Below, piece after piece: positions 1-9,136 of a DNA stretch of 34,488 bases. The DNA is taken from contig JAJYWD010000008.1 in NCBI GenBank assembly GCA_021791655.1, positions 1-34,488 of the forward strand, given 5' to 3'. Source of the DNA: Nanobdellota archaeon (lineage in GTDB: Archaea; Nanobdellota; Nanobdellia; Parvarchaeales; Parvarchaeaceae). The notes below the pieces were generated by a model. It did no database searches. It worked only from the letters and a program-made list of their open reading frames with translations, and had not been told where the DNA came from. How positions within the stretch are numbered: position 1 is the stretch's first letter; every line of letters starts with the position of its first letter. Both the position numbers and the translations under genes were made by a program.

Positions 1-107
1 TAGAAAAAGGATTAATATGTATACAAAAACAAAGACGAGGATTGAATAGTTTATAAAGAGTCAGCGGACTATGGTAATTAAATTTTTCTTTATAATGAAG
101 TGAATTT

Positions 108-659
108 ATGACAAAAAGAGCTTTTATAATACATTGTTGGGACGGTAAACCAAATATACTTTGGTATCCTTGGTTGAAGAATGAATTAGAGAAGAGGGGT
201 TTTGAAGTTAATGTTCCCACAATGCCAAATACTGCTCATCCAAGAATGAATGCGTGGGTAAATCACTTAAAGAAGATTGTAGGTACACCCTCTAAAGACT
301 GTTATTTCGTTGGGCATAGTATCGGTTGTATAACCATTCTTAGATACTTAGAGACAATAGACAAAAAAGTTGGCGGAGTTATCTTGGTCGCTGGTTATAC
401 TACAGATTTAGGGTATGAGGATTTAATGAGTTTCTTTGCAAAACCAATAGATTGGAAGAAGGTAAATGCCAATTGTGGAAAGTTTGTAGTAATACATTCA
501 GATAATGACCCGTATGTATCATTGCACTATGGTACTGATATCTTTAAGAGTAAGATCAATGCTGATCTTATAATAGAACACAGCATGGGCCATTTTGACA
601 ATGTAACGGAATTACCTAGTGCTTTGAAATCTGTTTTGAAATTGTCCAATACAAAATGA
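108..659 (+). CDS. RBBP9/YdeN-like serine hydrolase (alpha/beta hydrolase fold)
   Basis: Protein MTKRAFIIHCWDGKPNILWYPWLKNELEKRGFEV..; nucleophile elbow GHSIG, Asp (HSDNDPYV) and His (SMGHFDN) in order. Confidence 0.85.
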   Translation: MTKRAFIIHCWDGKPNILWYPWLKNELEKRGFEVNVPTMPNTAHPRMNAWVNHLKKIVGTPSKDCYFVGHSIGCITILRYLETIDKKVGGVILVAGYTTDLGYEDLMSFFAKPIDWKKVNANCGKFVVIHSDNDPYVSLHYGTDIFKSKINADLIIEHSMGHFDNVTELPSALKSVLKLSNTK

Positions 660-1046
660 GTGTATAAATCTATAAATATAATTGGACTAAAAAATACATA
701 TCTAAAAGAATATACAATTGAAAGAAGAGCGATAGTTATAACGCTAGTGATGGCATTTATTGGAATAGGAATAACTTTAGTTGGAGTAGGTGTGACGGAT
801 ATCTCATCAAATCTATCATTTTCGGTAGTGGGCGATTCTTATACTATTCTTGGCGTTTCCTACAAGTTCGTCTGGAATCGTACAAAGAGAATAAGGCGAG
901 ACGGAAATGTGATATTTGGCAAGAGAATGCTTAAGATATTAAGCAAGTTGCTCTTGGATGTAGGTATACTAATAATAGTTATAAGAATTAAAATTTATTT
1001 GATTATCTCGTCTCTAACTTCTAAAGAAAATTATAATCAGGTATAA
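660..1046 (+). CDS. hypothetical membrane protein
   Basis: GTG start directly after the TGA of the upstream gene; two or more hydrophobic segments; no recognised family. Confidence 0.5.
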   Translation: MYKSINIIGLKNTYLKEYTIERRAIVITLVMAFIGIGITLVGVGVTDISSNLSFSVVGDSYTILGVSYKFVWNRTKRIRRDGNVIFGKRMLKILSKLLLDVGILIIVIRIKIYLIISSLTSKENYNQV

Positions 1047-1416
1047 AGTCTTCGGCTTCATCAAATATAAGTTCTCTGCCAGTTTTAGGTGCTACTAATT
1101 CGCTAGTCAAAGGTAAACATGCTGGTTTTATTAGTGAGCCTCCATGAAAATGTATTGTGGCAACCCCGCAAGCACAAACAGCTCCAAGTGCGAGATATTT
1201 GATTGGTTGTTCTTTTATTCTATCCCAAGTGCTCTTAGAAGCGACTTCTTTAGGAATTGAACGTCTTCGATCTGAGTTTGAAATATAACAGTTGGGTGTT
1301 TTATTATCATATCTTCCACCGATAGAGTCACAAATTTGTCTGGCTGTATCACTATCAAAGTCGCACGGACTTTTTCCCGTTTGTGGGCCCCGTTTGCATA
1401 ACTCATCATAGTCCAT
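1021..1416 (-). CDS. hypothetical protein, Cys-containing, possible single TM segment
   Basis: 131-aa ORF MDYDELCKRGPQTGKSPCDFD..; hydrophobic stretch YLALGAVCACGVATIHF; no recognised family. Confidence 0.5.
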   Translation of the reverse strand: MDYDELCKRGPQTGKSPCDFDSDTARQICDSIGGRYDNKTPNCYISNSDRRRSIPKEVASKSTWDRIKEQPIKYLALGAVCACGVATIHFHGGSLIKPACLPLTSELVAPKTGRELIFDEAEDFIPDYNFL

Positions 1417-1702
1417 TACTCCTTATCTCCTTCTTCTGCCAGTCTTCGATCTTTAACTTCCACGCCACCGAACGGTGTTTCAACAGCAAAAGATTTGAAA
1501 CTTTCCTTCAATACTCCAATAAGATATTATCAAAAGTGTGGAATTTTCCTTTATATTCAGCTCTTTTGTTGAGATTTAACGTAATTTTCTCAAGAAGGTA
1601 ACGTATCCCCTGTTCTCTAAGTCGTAAATGGTAGTTCTCGGTAACGATGAAATCGCTATCCTTACTCTTTATCACAATGCAAATGGTACTCTTTCGACAC
1701 AA
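1416..1702 (-). pseudogene. possible frameshifted/degraded small gene
   Basis: ORF 1508..1702(-) ends ..FDNILLEY* and a -1 frame continues as LKESFKSFAVETPFGGVEVKDRRLAEEGDKE* to 1416, abutting the next gene; no ATG start at the 5' side (first in-frame candidate TTG). Confidence 0.3.
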
Positions 1703-1919
1703 GGTGTCAATGATACGAGGGGCTCTTTCATAAATGAGTCTACAATACTGTCATTGATAAGTTAATATGGAAATGACGGCTGCTGCGGTGTTGCAGCACT
1801 TAATGCGAGAGGGTTGAGAGCAGCGGACACGTATAATCTGGGCTCTCAATTTAACAGTTCCTTAGCCAACACTGAATCAACTTGTCGATCGTTACAATAA
1901 ACTAAGTATTTATTCTTAA

Positions 1920-3443
1920 TCACGGTGAACCAGTGCTGCTGTTTACAAATATGGCGCCGGGCGGAAGCTGATTTATACTCTGCTCAGTTATGTTCTGGTT
2001 GAGGTAGCTCTCAGCAAAATTAGCACCGATAATTATACTCTGTCCATTCATGGATATGTTTTCGGTTATCTTCACGAATAATGGCAGTCCATTGCTGTCC
2101 GATATGCACAACTGCCCGGTGGTTTTGGACGCTGTATAGCTGCCGTTGACATCGAACAGGCTGCACTCATTGCCTTTGAAACTGACATGACCCACAAAGT
2201 TAAGTTTAGGGAAGCCGTTTGGAGTAGTTTGCGTGGTGTTGTTCTGGCCAGAGAATATCGAGGACGGCAGCGTGGTTACACTTAGCATCTGGCCGAGAAT
2301 AGATTGGTTCTCGTTCTCCTGCGTTACGTTGAGAAGCTTTTTTGTCAGGTTCCCGTTTATAAGTTGATAGTTGCATTGAAGGCCGCTGTTGTTAGAAGAG
2401 AAAGCCTGCAAGTTTGTGCAGCCTACCACGCCGCTGTCATTGTAGAGAACGAATATGTTCATTGTATTAGGGATGTGGATGTTCTTAGGCGTGAACATGG
2501 ATAACAGGTTGCTGAACTGCGACAGATCTATACTAAGGCTAAATCTTATCGGGTCCCCTAACTTAGCCACAGAAAACGACATAGGAAGGGACAAGGGTAA
2601 TGGTTCGAATGATGGAGAAAGGGTTATTGCGCCTTTGTAGCTCGTATTAAGGTCGGGGGCCTTTACGAAATAAAAGTTAGACAGGTTGAATACCTGAGAC
2701 GTACCCGAGGATGCCTGATACTGTGCAGATACGCTGTTCGCAGCCACAGAAGTCGTCTGATAGTATGCCGAACTTATTACTCCGTTAGTTAGGGAGAAGG
2801 TCATAAATGCCAGCACTCCAATCATTGCGAGAGTACCTATTGGAACTCCCACTTTCTTAAAAAGCCCAGACGCAATGACAGTCTTAGCTGCATTCTTCCT
2901 GCCCACCTTTACGGTCCTGGGCTTGCCTATTTTGTCCAATACGAATCTTAACGCTATGAACGCAATCCCAAGTGTTACGAAAACAATGTCTATCAGGAAG
3001 AAACCGGACGTTATCGGAGACAGAAGGGAGGATATTGCGCTGCCCACGCCGCTCGCCGCAGCGGGTATACGTGACACTATCAGCGGCACAAGCACGCCGG
3101 GAATCACAACGACACTGACAAGGGACAAGCCGGACAGTATAAGCACTTCCGTGCCGACCTTAGACAGCCCTCCATGACCTTCGCTGCCGAATATTATCAT
3201 CGCTGCGCCGATTATGGCGATTAAGCCGGCTACGAATAACGCATTGTTCACGACGTAAGAAGAAAACAGACCCGCCATTAGCTGATTGTGCGTGAAACTA
3301 CTCACTAGACCGGAAATGCTCTGCAGAAGTGATGCTGATACAAAGCCCGAATTGAGCAGGACGTATAATGATATGAACGTGGGCAGAGAAAGCAAGAGGA
3401 ACAAGTACCCGAAAGACCGCAGTAACGCCCCTCCTATGCCCAT
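1920..3443 (-). CDS. polytopic membrane protein with sequon-rich C-terminal ectodomain
   Basis: 507 aa; several N-terminal TM segments, then an ectodomain of about 280 aa with many N-X-S/T motifs and four Cys. Confidence 0.75.
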   Translation of the reverse strand: MGIGGALLRSFGYLFLLLSLPTFISLYVLLNSGFVSASLLQSISGLVSSFTHNQLMAGLFSSYVVNNALFVAGLIAIIGAAMIIFGSEGHGGLSKVGTEVLILSGLSLVSVVVIPGVLVPLIVSRIPAAASGVGSAISSLLSPITSGFFLIDIVFVTLGIAFIALRFVLDKIGKPRTVKVGRKNAAKTVIASGLFKKVGVPIGTLAMIGVLAFMTFSLTNGVISSAYYQTTSVAANSVSAQYQASSGTSQVFNLSNFYFVKAPDLNTSYKGAITLSPSFEPLPLSLPMSFSVAKLGDPIRFSLSIDLSQFSNLLSMFTPKNIHIPNTMNIFVLYNDSGVVGCTNLQAFSSNNSGLQCNYQLINGNLTKKLLNVTQENENQSILGQMLSVTTLPSSIFSGQNNTTQTTPNGFPKLNFVGHVSFKGNECSLFDVNGSYTASKTTGQLCISDSNGLPLFVKITENISMNGQSIIIGANFAESYLNQNITEQSINQLPPGAIFVNSSTGSP

Positions 3444-3636
3444 ATCAGACAGAAATAAAAGCAGGATTCGATCAGTGGATTGAGTTCTCCGTTATTAGAC
3501 GACATATAAAAACTAAAATATGCGAGTATTTAACTCTTTTTGATGCATGCACGTACTTCTTATCATAATAACGTAGTGTCAGTGTACATAGCGCCTAATG
3601 TACTAAGGGACGCAGGAAAAATAGGAGTTGATTTGG

Positions 3637-4104
3637 TTAACAAAAGGAGTTAGATGTGGTACTTTTGGTCGTTCTTAATCGCTGTACAGCATACTTTGCA
3701 GCCGCATAAGCCGCACCGCCGAGCAGGCCAAACCCTATTTTAGTAAGTTCAAAGTGTTGGCTAACGCCAGGTAGATTTGGAAGATCCAGATATTTCCAGC
3801 TCTGAAAAAGGGTGTTCAGTACCAGAATTGAAGCGGCTTGATACCAGTATCGGCTGCCTTTATTTGCTGAGGAATAAAGCACGTCACCCGCCTCTACAGA
3901 TACTGGCCCCATAAGCATGTGTCCCGCTGGAGCGAGGATATACCAATAATTACCTGAAGTAATTATCTCATTTACTATATAGCTAGCAACGAGTGCACCG
4001 GTGGTAACGGATAAACCCTTTATGTTCTCTTTAATGGCGTTACTGAATTTCTTTATATTGGCGTCGGCGTTTCCAAGTATGGCGTCAAGATTTCTCTTTG
4101 GCAT
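3637..4104 (-). CDS. hypothetical membrane-associated protein
   Basis: 155-aa ORF with ATG start; hydrophobic segments (VTTGALVASYIVNEI, GFGLLGGAAYAAAKYAV). Confidence 0.6.
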   Translation of the reverse strand: MPKRNLDAILGNADANIKKFSNAIKENIKGLSVTTGALVASYIVNEIITSGNYWYILAPAGHMLMGPVSVEAGDVLYSSANKGSRYWYQAASILVLNTLFQSWKYLDLPNLPGVSQHFELTKIGFGLLGGAAYAAAKYAVQRLRTTKSTTSNSFC

Positions 4105-4197
4105 CCATCTATTTGCTATTACATCGTTTATATCCTTTCAAGCGTGTACCGCAACATTTTAAAATTTACGCCTTTTCTTTTAGGATTAGTGTAACAA

Positions 4198-4701
4198 ATG
4201 AGGCGGGAAGAACTCGCGAGCGATGATAGGATAGCCAAAACCGTGGATAATCTCGGTCACGGGGATTTAAATCCGAAGTCGTCGCATCTAAAGAAGACGC
4301 GCTAAATAGACTCATAAGTCTGATCCCGGCGAGTGCAGATATCCTGTCAGGAGGAAGCTCTATCGATGAGTAGAATTTGCGGATCTATTAGAATCTGGCA
4401 ATCACAAGTGGACGAACTGGCGGGACAGGATATTCGCCGAAAAAGACTGTGAGAAATCTGCTAAGCTCAGGCGCGAGGCTACGCCCGCAAAATATTCCAT
4501 TGACAGCGTGCAAGCCGTTACCGAAAACGGGAGATACTTGCGGCCAGCGCGACCGGAAGCCAGCTGGCACCCTATTCTTTCTCATCCCAAAATGTAATAC
4601 TGGCAGTAGGTGCGCAGAAGATAGTAAGCGACATAAGCGAAGGTTTGACCAGAATACGAGAGGGTAGCGTTCAACAGAAACGTGCGCTTGATACTCGTTA
4701 G
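4198..4701 (+). pseudogene. LUD-domain (lactate utilization protein family) gene disrupted by three frameshifts
   Basis: Inserting one base near 4277, 4369 and 4530 restores MRREELASDDRIAKTVDNLGHGDLNPKVVASKEDALNRLISLIPASADILSGGSSIDEVEFADLLESGNHKWTNWRDRIFAEKDCEKSAKLRREATPAKYSIDSVQAVTENGEILAASATGSQLAPYSFSSQNVILAVGAQKIVSDISEGLTRIREGSVQQKRALDTR*, with LUD hallmarks (S(V)xAVTExGE, ASATGSQLAPY, VVGAQKIV). Confidence 0.85.
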
Positions 4702-5429
4702 GGATAAACTTGGGTTTTAGGGCAACCCGCGCGCTTCCCTTTTATAAGGTCGGCAATCGTTGTTGGTGGAGATTCCAGCAGACTCACTATGTTTCCATCG
4801 TACTTTGACGCGTAATTGTATCCAACTTCGTAACCAAAGTAGTCTAGTAAGCCGTCATTTCGCTCGAAGTACTTTACGAGTATAGCATCCCCGTCGTTCT
4901 GATCGACGCAATAAAGCTTTGCCAACACGTTATTACCGCCGACGGTATTAGCTTTCAACCATGCGTCCTTCCAGCCTTTCAGGTCCCTTTCATGCTCCAA
5001 TGCTATTTTCTTGAGCTCCCTACATCTGCTCAGTTTTGCAGATTCTATCGCGATGTACTCCGATACACCTTCATTGAGTGCGTGTAACATAGAGGCTAGC
5101 TTTCTACTGCTGCGCTTTTTCGCGGCATTCGAAAATGCGCCAGGGTTCACCCGTTCGACAATATAGTGCCCGGTTTCGTGCAGAAGTGTGTACAGTCTGT
5201 CAGCCTTTTCCTCATACCTAACCGCAGAGGGAAAGACAATCCTTCCGTTCCCCACGTACTCTCCCTTTATCAAGGAAACGAATGCTATATCTCTTAACGA
5301 ACTAACACCTTCTGAAATTATTTTATCATCTATAGCTACGTGCGGTCTCTTGCATTCTATTCCAAAACGTTTTTCAATGAGACCACACACGGTATCAAGT
5401 TCGTCCTCTAGTATATCTATCAGTTTCAT
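4698..5429 (-). CDS. putative zinc metallopeptidase (HEXXH)
   Basis: LLHETGHYIVERVNPG followed by ALNEGVSEYIA: HExxH plus a downstream Glu. Confidence 0.65.
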   Translation of the reverse strand: MKLIDILEDELDTVCGLIEKRFGIECKRPHVAIDDKIISEGVSSLRDIAFVSLIKGEYVGNGRIVFPSAVRYEEKADRLYTLLHETGHYIVERVNPGAFSNAAKKRSSRKLASMLHALNEGVSEYIAIESAKLSRCRELKKIALEHERDLKGWKDAWLKANTVGGNNVLAKLYCVDQNDGDAILVKYFERNDGLLDYFGYEVGYNYASKYDGNIVSLLESPPTTIADLIKGKRAGCPKTQVYP

Positions 5430-5513
5430 ATGCTTCTTATACAGTTACCTTCTGAAGGACCCTAATATTTAAGATTTATTTTGCCACAAATGGCAAGCGC
5501 GTCATCTGCGTAT

Positions 5514-6041
5514 TTAGGATCTATAAGTATCGTCTTCGGCTGCGTGTCTATTCTTAAGGTCTATGTAAGATTTCCAATTGTCTGTTATACGTTTCTTGTG
5601 TTCTTCGGTGACTTTTCCTACCACTTTTCCAGGCACACCCAGCACTATGCTCCCGCCAGGTATCTTCGTACCCTCCGTAACCACTGCACCTGCACCTATT
5701 ATGCACCAATCGCCAACCTCAGCGCCTTCCAAGATTATCGACCCCATCCCTATTATACAGTTGCTTCCTATGACGCAACCGTGGACTATAGCATTGTGGC
5801 CTACCGAAACATTGTTACCAACTACGGTGGGATATTTGTTCTCCGTTCCGTGCAGCACGCAATTATCCTGTATGCTGGTATTAGTCCCTATTCGGATATA
5901 GTGCGTGTCGGCCCTTAGGACTGCGCCGTTCCATACACTAGAATTGTCACCCATCTCCACATCTCCTATTATTTCGGATGTCTCAGAGATATACACGTTA
6001 TTTCCTACGCGGGGCTTCTTGCCGCCGAACTCTTTAAGCAT
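5514..6041 (-). CDS. gamma-carbonic-anhydrase family protein (left-handed beta-helix)
   Basis: Hexapeptide repeats; WNGAVLRAD; three putative metal His in VLHG, VGHNAIVHG; C-terminal VPGKVVGKVTEE. Confidence 0.9.
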   Translation of the reverse strand: MLKEFGGKKPRVGNNVYISETSEIIGDVEMGDNSSVWNGAVLRADTHYIRIGTNTSIQDNCVLHGTENKYPTVVGNNVSVGHNAIVHGCVIGSNCIIGMGSIILEGAEVGDWCIIGAGAVVTEGTKIPGGSIVLGVPGKVVGKVTEEHKKRITDNWKSYIDLKNRHAAEDDTYRS

Positions 6042-6042
6042 A

Positions 6043-6987
6043 TTATGATTGATTATTGATTTGGTTTAATAACTTATCCGCTGCGGAGTACGGATCTAAC
6101 CCCGAAGTAGAAAGTCTTTTTATCCATTCACTTTTAGCTCGCGCTATTTCTTCGAGCTCGACAGCCACCATGTCCTTGGCTATCCTAAGCACTTCCGTTT
6201 CAAAGATTTTTTTGTAGAAGGCGGTTTGATCGACGCCTTTTTCGTGATTTTCTATGCTCCTCACAAGCTCGTCTGTTCCCTCCCCGGAAATAGCATTGGT
6301 TTTGATTATCTCATGCACCATTTTATCGGGCGGTACAGTGGACAAATAGTATCTGAAATCTCTTTCCGCCCTATCTACATCAGGCATGTCGGTTTTGTTC
6401 ATCACAAAAATGTCCGCGAGCTCCATTAGACCCGCTTTGGCGGCCTGTATCTCGTCCCCGAATCCTGGTGATAGCACCACAACAATCGTAGAAGTTATGT
6501 CCATAATATCGGTGTCTGATTGACCGGAGCCTACGGGCTCGATTATTATGCGGTCGAAACCCGCACTTGACAGTACTATTATGGCATTAGTTATAGACAT
6601 TGATAACCCCCCACGCGATCCTCTACTGGACATGCTCCTCATGAATATGCCGCTCTTTTCGAGGGATTCCTGCATTCTTATTCTATTGCCAAGAAATGAG
6701 CCTCCCGTGAACGGACTAGATGCGTCTACCGCTATTATTGCAACGCGATGACCCGCCGCCATCAATTTCGGGCCGATAAACGAAATCAGTGAACTCTTAC
6801 CACATCCTGGTGCTCCCGTTATGCCTATCACCCGTGTCTGCATGTTCTTCCTATAGATTCGTTTTATCACATCGGGAAACAGAGTCTCTTCGTTCTCTGC
6901 GAGCGTTATCGCCCTCGCTATGCTTTCCCTTCTGCTCTTTTTTATGCCGTTTACTATGTCAGCTATCTCGCTACCTCTGTTTTTCAT
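6043..6987 (-). CDS. meaB: methylmalonyl-CoA mutase-associated GTPase MeaB/ArgK
   Basis: P-loop GITGAPGCGKSSL; VDPSSPFTGG-like VDASSPFTGGSFLGNRIRM; QSDTDIMD; NKTD. Confidence 0.95.
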   Translation of the reverse strand: MKNRGSEIADIVNGIKKSRRESIARAITLAENEETLFPDVIKRIYRKNMQTRVIGITGAPGCGKSSLISFIGPKLMAAGHRVAIIAVDASSPFTGGSFLGNRIRMQESLEKSGIFMRSMSSRGSRGGLSMSITNAIIVLSSAGFDRIIIEPVGSGQSDTDIMDITSTIVVVLSPGFGDEIQAAKAGLMELADIFVMNKTDMPDVDRAERDFRYYLSTVPPDKMVHEIIKTNAISGEGTDELVRSIENHEKGVDQTAFYKKIFETEVLRIAKDMVAVELEEIARAKSEWIKRLSTSGLDPYSAADKLLNQINNQS

Positions 6988-7439
6988 TTTTCACTGCGCG
7001 CTTCTTCGGCCCTCTTTTTTATGTGTTCTATTATAACGCTCAGGGGCGTTCCCGGTCCGTAATTTCCGCTCACGCCAATTTTCTCCAACTTTGCCTTGTC
7101 CTCATCGGGTATTATACCGCCACCCACGACAGCTATGCCCTTTACTTTTCTTTTCTTGAGTAGTGTCATAAGTTTGTGAAACACCGCCATATGTGCGCCG
7201 TTAAGCAGACTTATTGCTATAACGTCCACGTCCTCGTCTATCGCCGTGTTTACTATGCTTTCCGGCGTTGGCAACAGGCCCGGATAAATTACCTCCATAC
7301 CCGCATCCCTGAACGCTCGTGCTAATATGTATATCCCGCGGTCATGCCCGTCTATTGCGGGTTTCGCCAGTAGCACCCTTATGGGTTTCTTATAAAATTT
7401 TAGGCTCTTTCCATTCTCCATAAATTTCCTTGCCAACAT
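6984..7439 (-). CDS. methylmalonyl-CoA mutase, small B12-binding subunit
   Basis: DGHDRG cobalamin-binding motif, [15 protein letters not shown]; adjacent to the large subunit. Start uncertain (Met at 7439 or 7421). Confidence 0.93.
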   Translation of the reverse strand: MLARKFMENGKSLKFYKKPIRVLLAKPAIDGHDRGIYILARAFRDAGMEVIYPGLLPTPESIVNTAIDEDVDVIAISLLNGAHMAVFHKLMTLLKKRKVKGIAVVGGGIIPDEDKAKLEKIGVSGNYGPGTPLSVIIEHIKKRAEEARSEK

Positions 7440-9081
7440 TTGCTATCTCACCAAGCGTAGCGTACGCAACCACCGCATCCATAATATAAGGAACTAGATT
7501 TGTCCTTTCGTTGTTCATGGCGGAGCGTAGCCGGTTCAGCGCGTGATTAACCTTTTTCTGGTTTCTTCTTGACATTACTGTTCCCAGTCTTTTCTTCTGC
7601 ACGAATTCCGGCTTCCTGTCTATCCTAAGTATATTTATGGGCTTCTCGTTTTCTTCCCTGTATGCATTCACGCCAACCATCACATCTTCTCCTCCCTCGA
7701 GCCTTTGCTGTCTTTCATACGCAGAGTTCGCTATCTCCTTCTGCGGGTATCCTTCCTTTACAGCATTTAGCATGCCGCCGAGTTTTTCTATCTTGTCAAA
7801 ATACTCGTAGGCCTCTAATTCTATCCTGCTCGTAAGGTTTTCAAGGTAATATGATCCGCCCAGTGGATCCGCCACCTCTGCAGCTCCCGTCTCATAAGCG
7901 ATTATCTGTTGCGTCCTGAGCGCTATCTTTGCAGCTTCTTCTGTGGGCAAAGCAAGTGCTTCGTCGTAAGAATTTGTATGAAGGCTCTGTGTGCCTCCGA
8001 GCACGGCGGAAAGGGCTTCTGTCGTGGTTCTTATTATATTATTCAGCGGCTGTTGCCATGTCAGCGTGTAACCGGATGTCTGGGTGTGGAACCTTAGCTT
8101 TAGCGAGTGTGGATCCCTAGCCTTATACTTTTCTTTAAGCACGTTGGCCCAGATTCTTCTAGCAGCCCTAAATTTCGCTATTTCCTCGAACATATTTATT
8201 GACGAATCGAAAAAGAAAGACATTCGTGGTGCGAACTCGTCAACTTTCAGGCCCGCTTCCATGCCCAAATCGATGTAATGGAAACCATCCGCAAGGGTAA
8301 AAGCTAGTTCCTGTGCTGCCGTGGCACCCGCCTCTCTTATGTGATAACCAGACACGCTTATGTAGTTCCACCTCGGCATCTTCTTGGTGGAGAACACAAC
8401 CATGTCTCTTATCATCCTAAGGTGCGCTTCTGGCGGATACAGCCACTCTTTCTGCGCTATGTACTCCTTAAGTATATCTGCTTGGACCGTGCCCGCCAAC
8501 GCGCTAACAGGCACTTTCTGCTTCTTCGCCACCGCTATATACATCGCGAAAAGGATTATTGCCGGTGCATTTATTGTCATGGACGTACTTACACTGTCAA
8601 GCGGTATGCCATCAAACAATACTTCCATGTCTTTGAGAGTAGTTACATTTACGCCACAGCGACCAACTTCTCCCACTGCGCGTTCGTCATTGCAGTCTAT
8701 ACCGTACAGTGTCGGCTCGTCAAAGGCTATGCTAAGTCCCGTCTCTCCGTGTTTTAACAAGTACTTTAACCTCCTGTTCGTGTCCTCGGGAGTCCCGTAA
8801 CCTGCGAACATCCTCATCGTCCACAAGCGCCCTCGGTACATATTCGGGTATATCCCCCTAGTGAATGGATATTCGCCGGGCAGATCCCCCTGCGAGATTG
8901 CCGAATCCTCAGCAGAGTACACGACTTTTGACTCGTTAACAGGGAGGCTTTTCGTGGATTTGCTATGCTTTACCCAATTATCAAGAACTTCTCTTTTCCA
9001 CTTATCGTATGTGGGATTCTTGGCGCCCAATGATTCAGAAAGCTTGTCTATTCTCTTCTGCCAGAAATTACTGCTAATCAT
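7390..9081 (-). CDS. methylmalonyl-CoA mutase, large (catalytic) subunit
   Basis: 563 aa; [78 protein letters not shown]. Confidence 0.97.
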   Translation of the reverse strand: MISSNFWQKRIDKLSESLGAKNPTYDKWKREVLDNWVKHSKSTKSLPVNESKVVYSAEDSAISQGDLPGEYPFTRGIYPNMYRGRLWTMRMFAGYGTPEDTNRRLKYLLKHGETGLSIAFDEPTLYGIDCNDERAVGEVGRCGVNVTTLKDMEVLFDGIPLDSVSTSMTINAPAIILFAMYIAVAKKQKVPVSALAGTVQADILKEYIAQKEWLYPPEAHLRMIRDMVVFSTKKMPRWNYISVSGYHIREAGATAAQELAFTLADGFHYIDLGMEAGLKVDEFAPRMSFFFDSSINMFEEIAKFRAARRIWANVLKEKYKARDPHSLKLRFHTQTSGYTLTWQQPLNNIIRTTTEALSAVLGGTQSLHTNSYDEALALPTEEAAKIALRTQQIIAYETGAAEVADPLGGSYYLENLTSRIELEAYEYFDKIEKLGGMLNAVKEGYPQKEIANSAYERQQRLEGGEDVMVGVNAYREENEKPINILRIDRKPEFVQKKRLGTVMSRRNQKKVNHALNRLRSAMNNERTNLVPYIMDAVVAYATLGEIANVGKEIYGEWKEPKIL

Positions 9082-9136
9082 AACTGTCTATAAGTCAGTG
9101 CGGCATTAAAATATTTATTAGGGCATTGAAGGTTTG

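Noticed and set aside
4388-4667. ORFs 4388..4585(-) and 4449..4667(+)
   Set aside because: They lie inside the frameshifted LUD gene; the repaired plus-strand frame explains the sequence, so these are by-products.
8341-8800. Two 138-aa plus-strand ORFs
   Set aside because: Antisense to the methylmalonyl-CoA mutase large subunit; no motifs.
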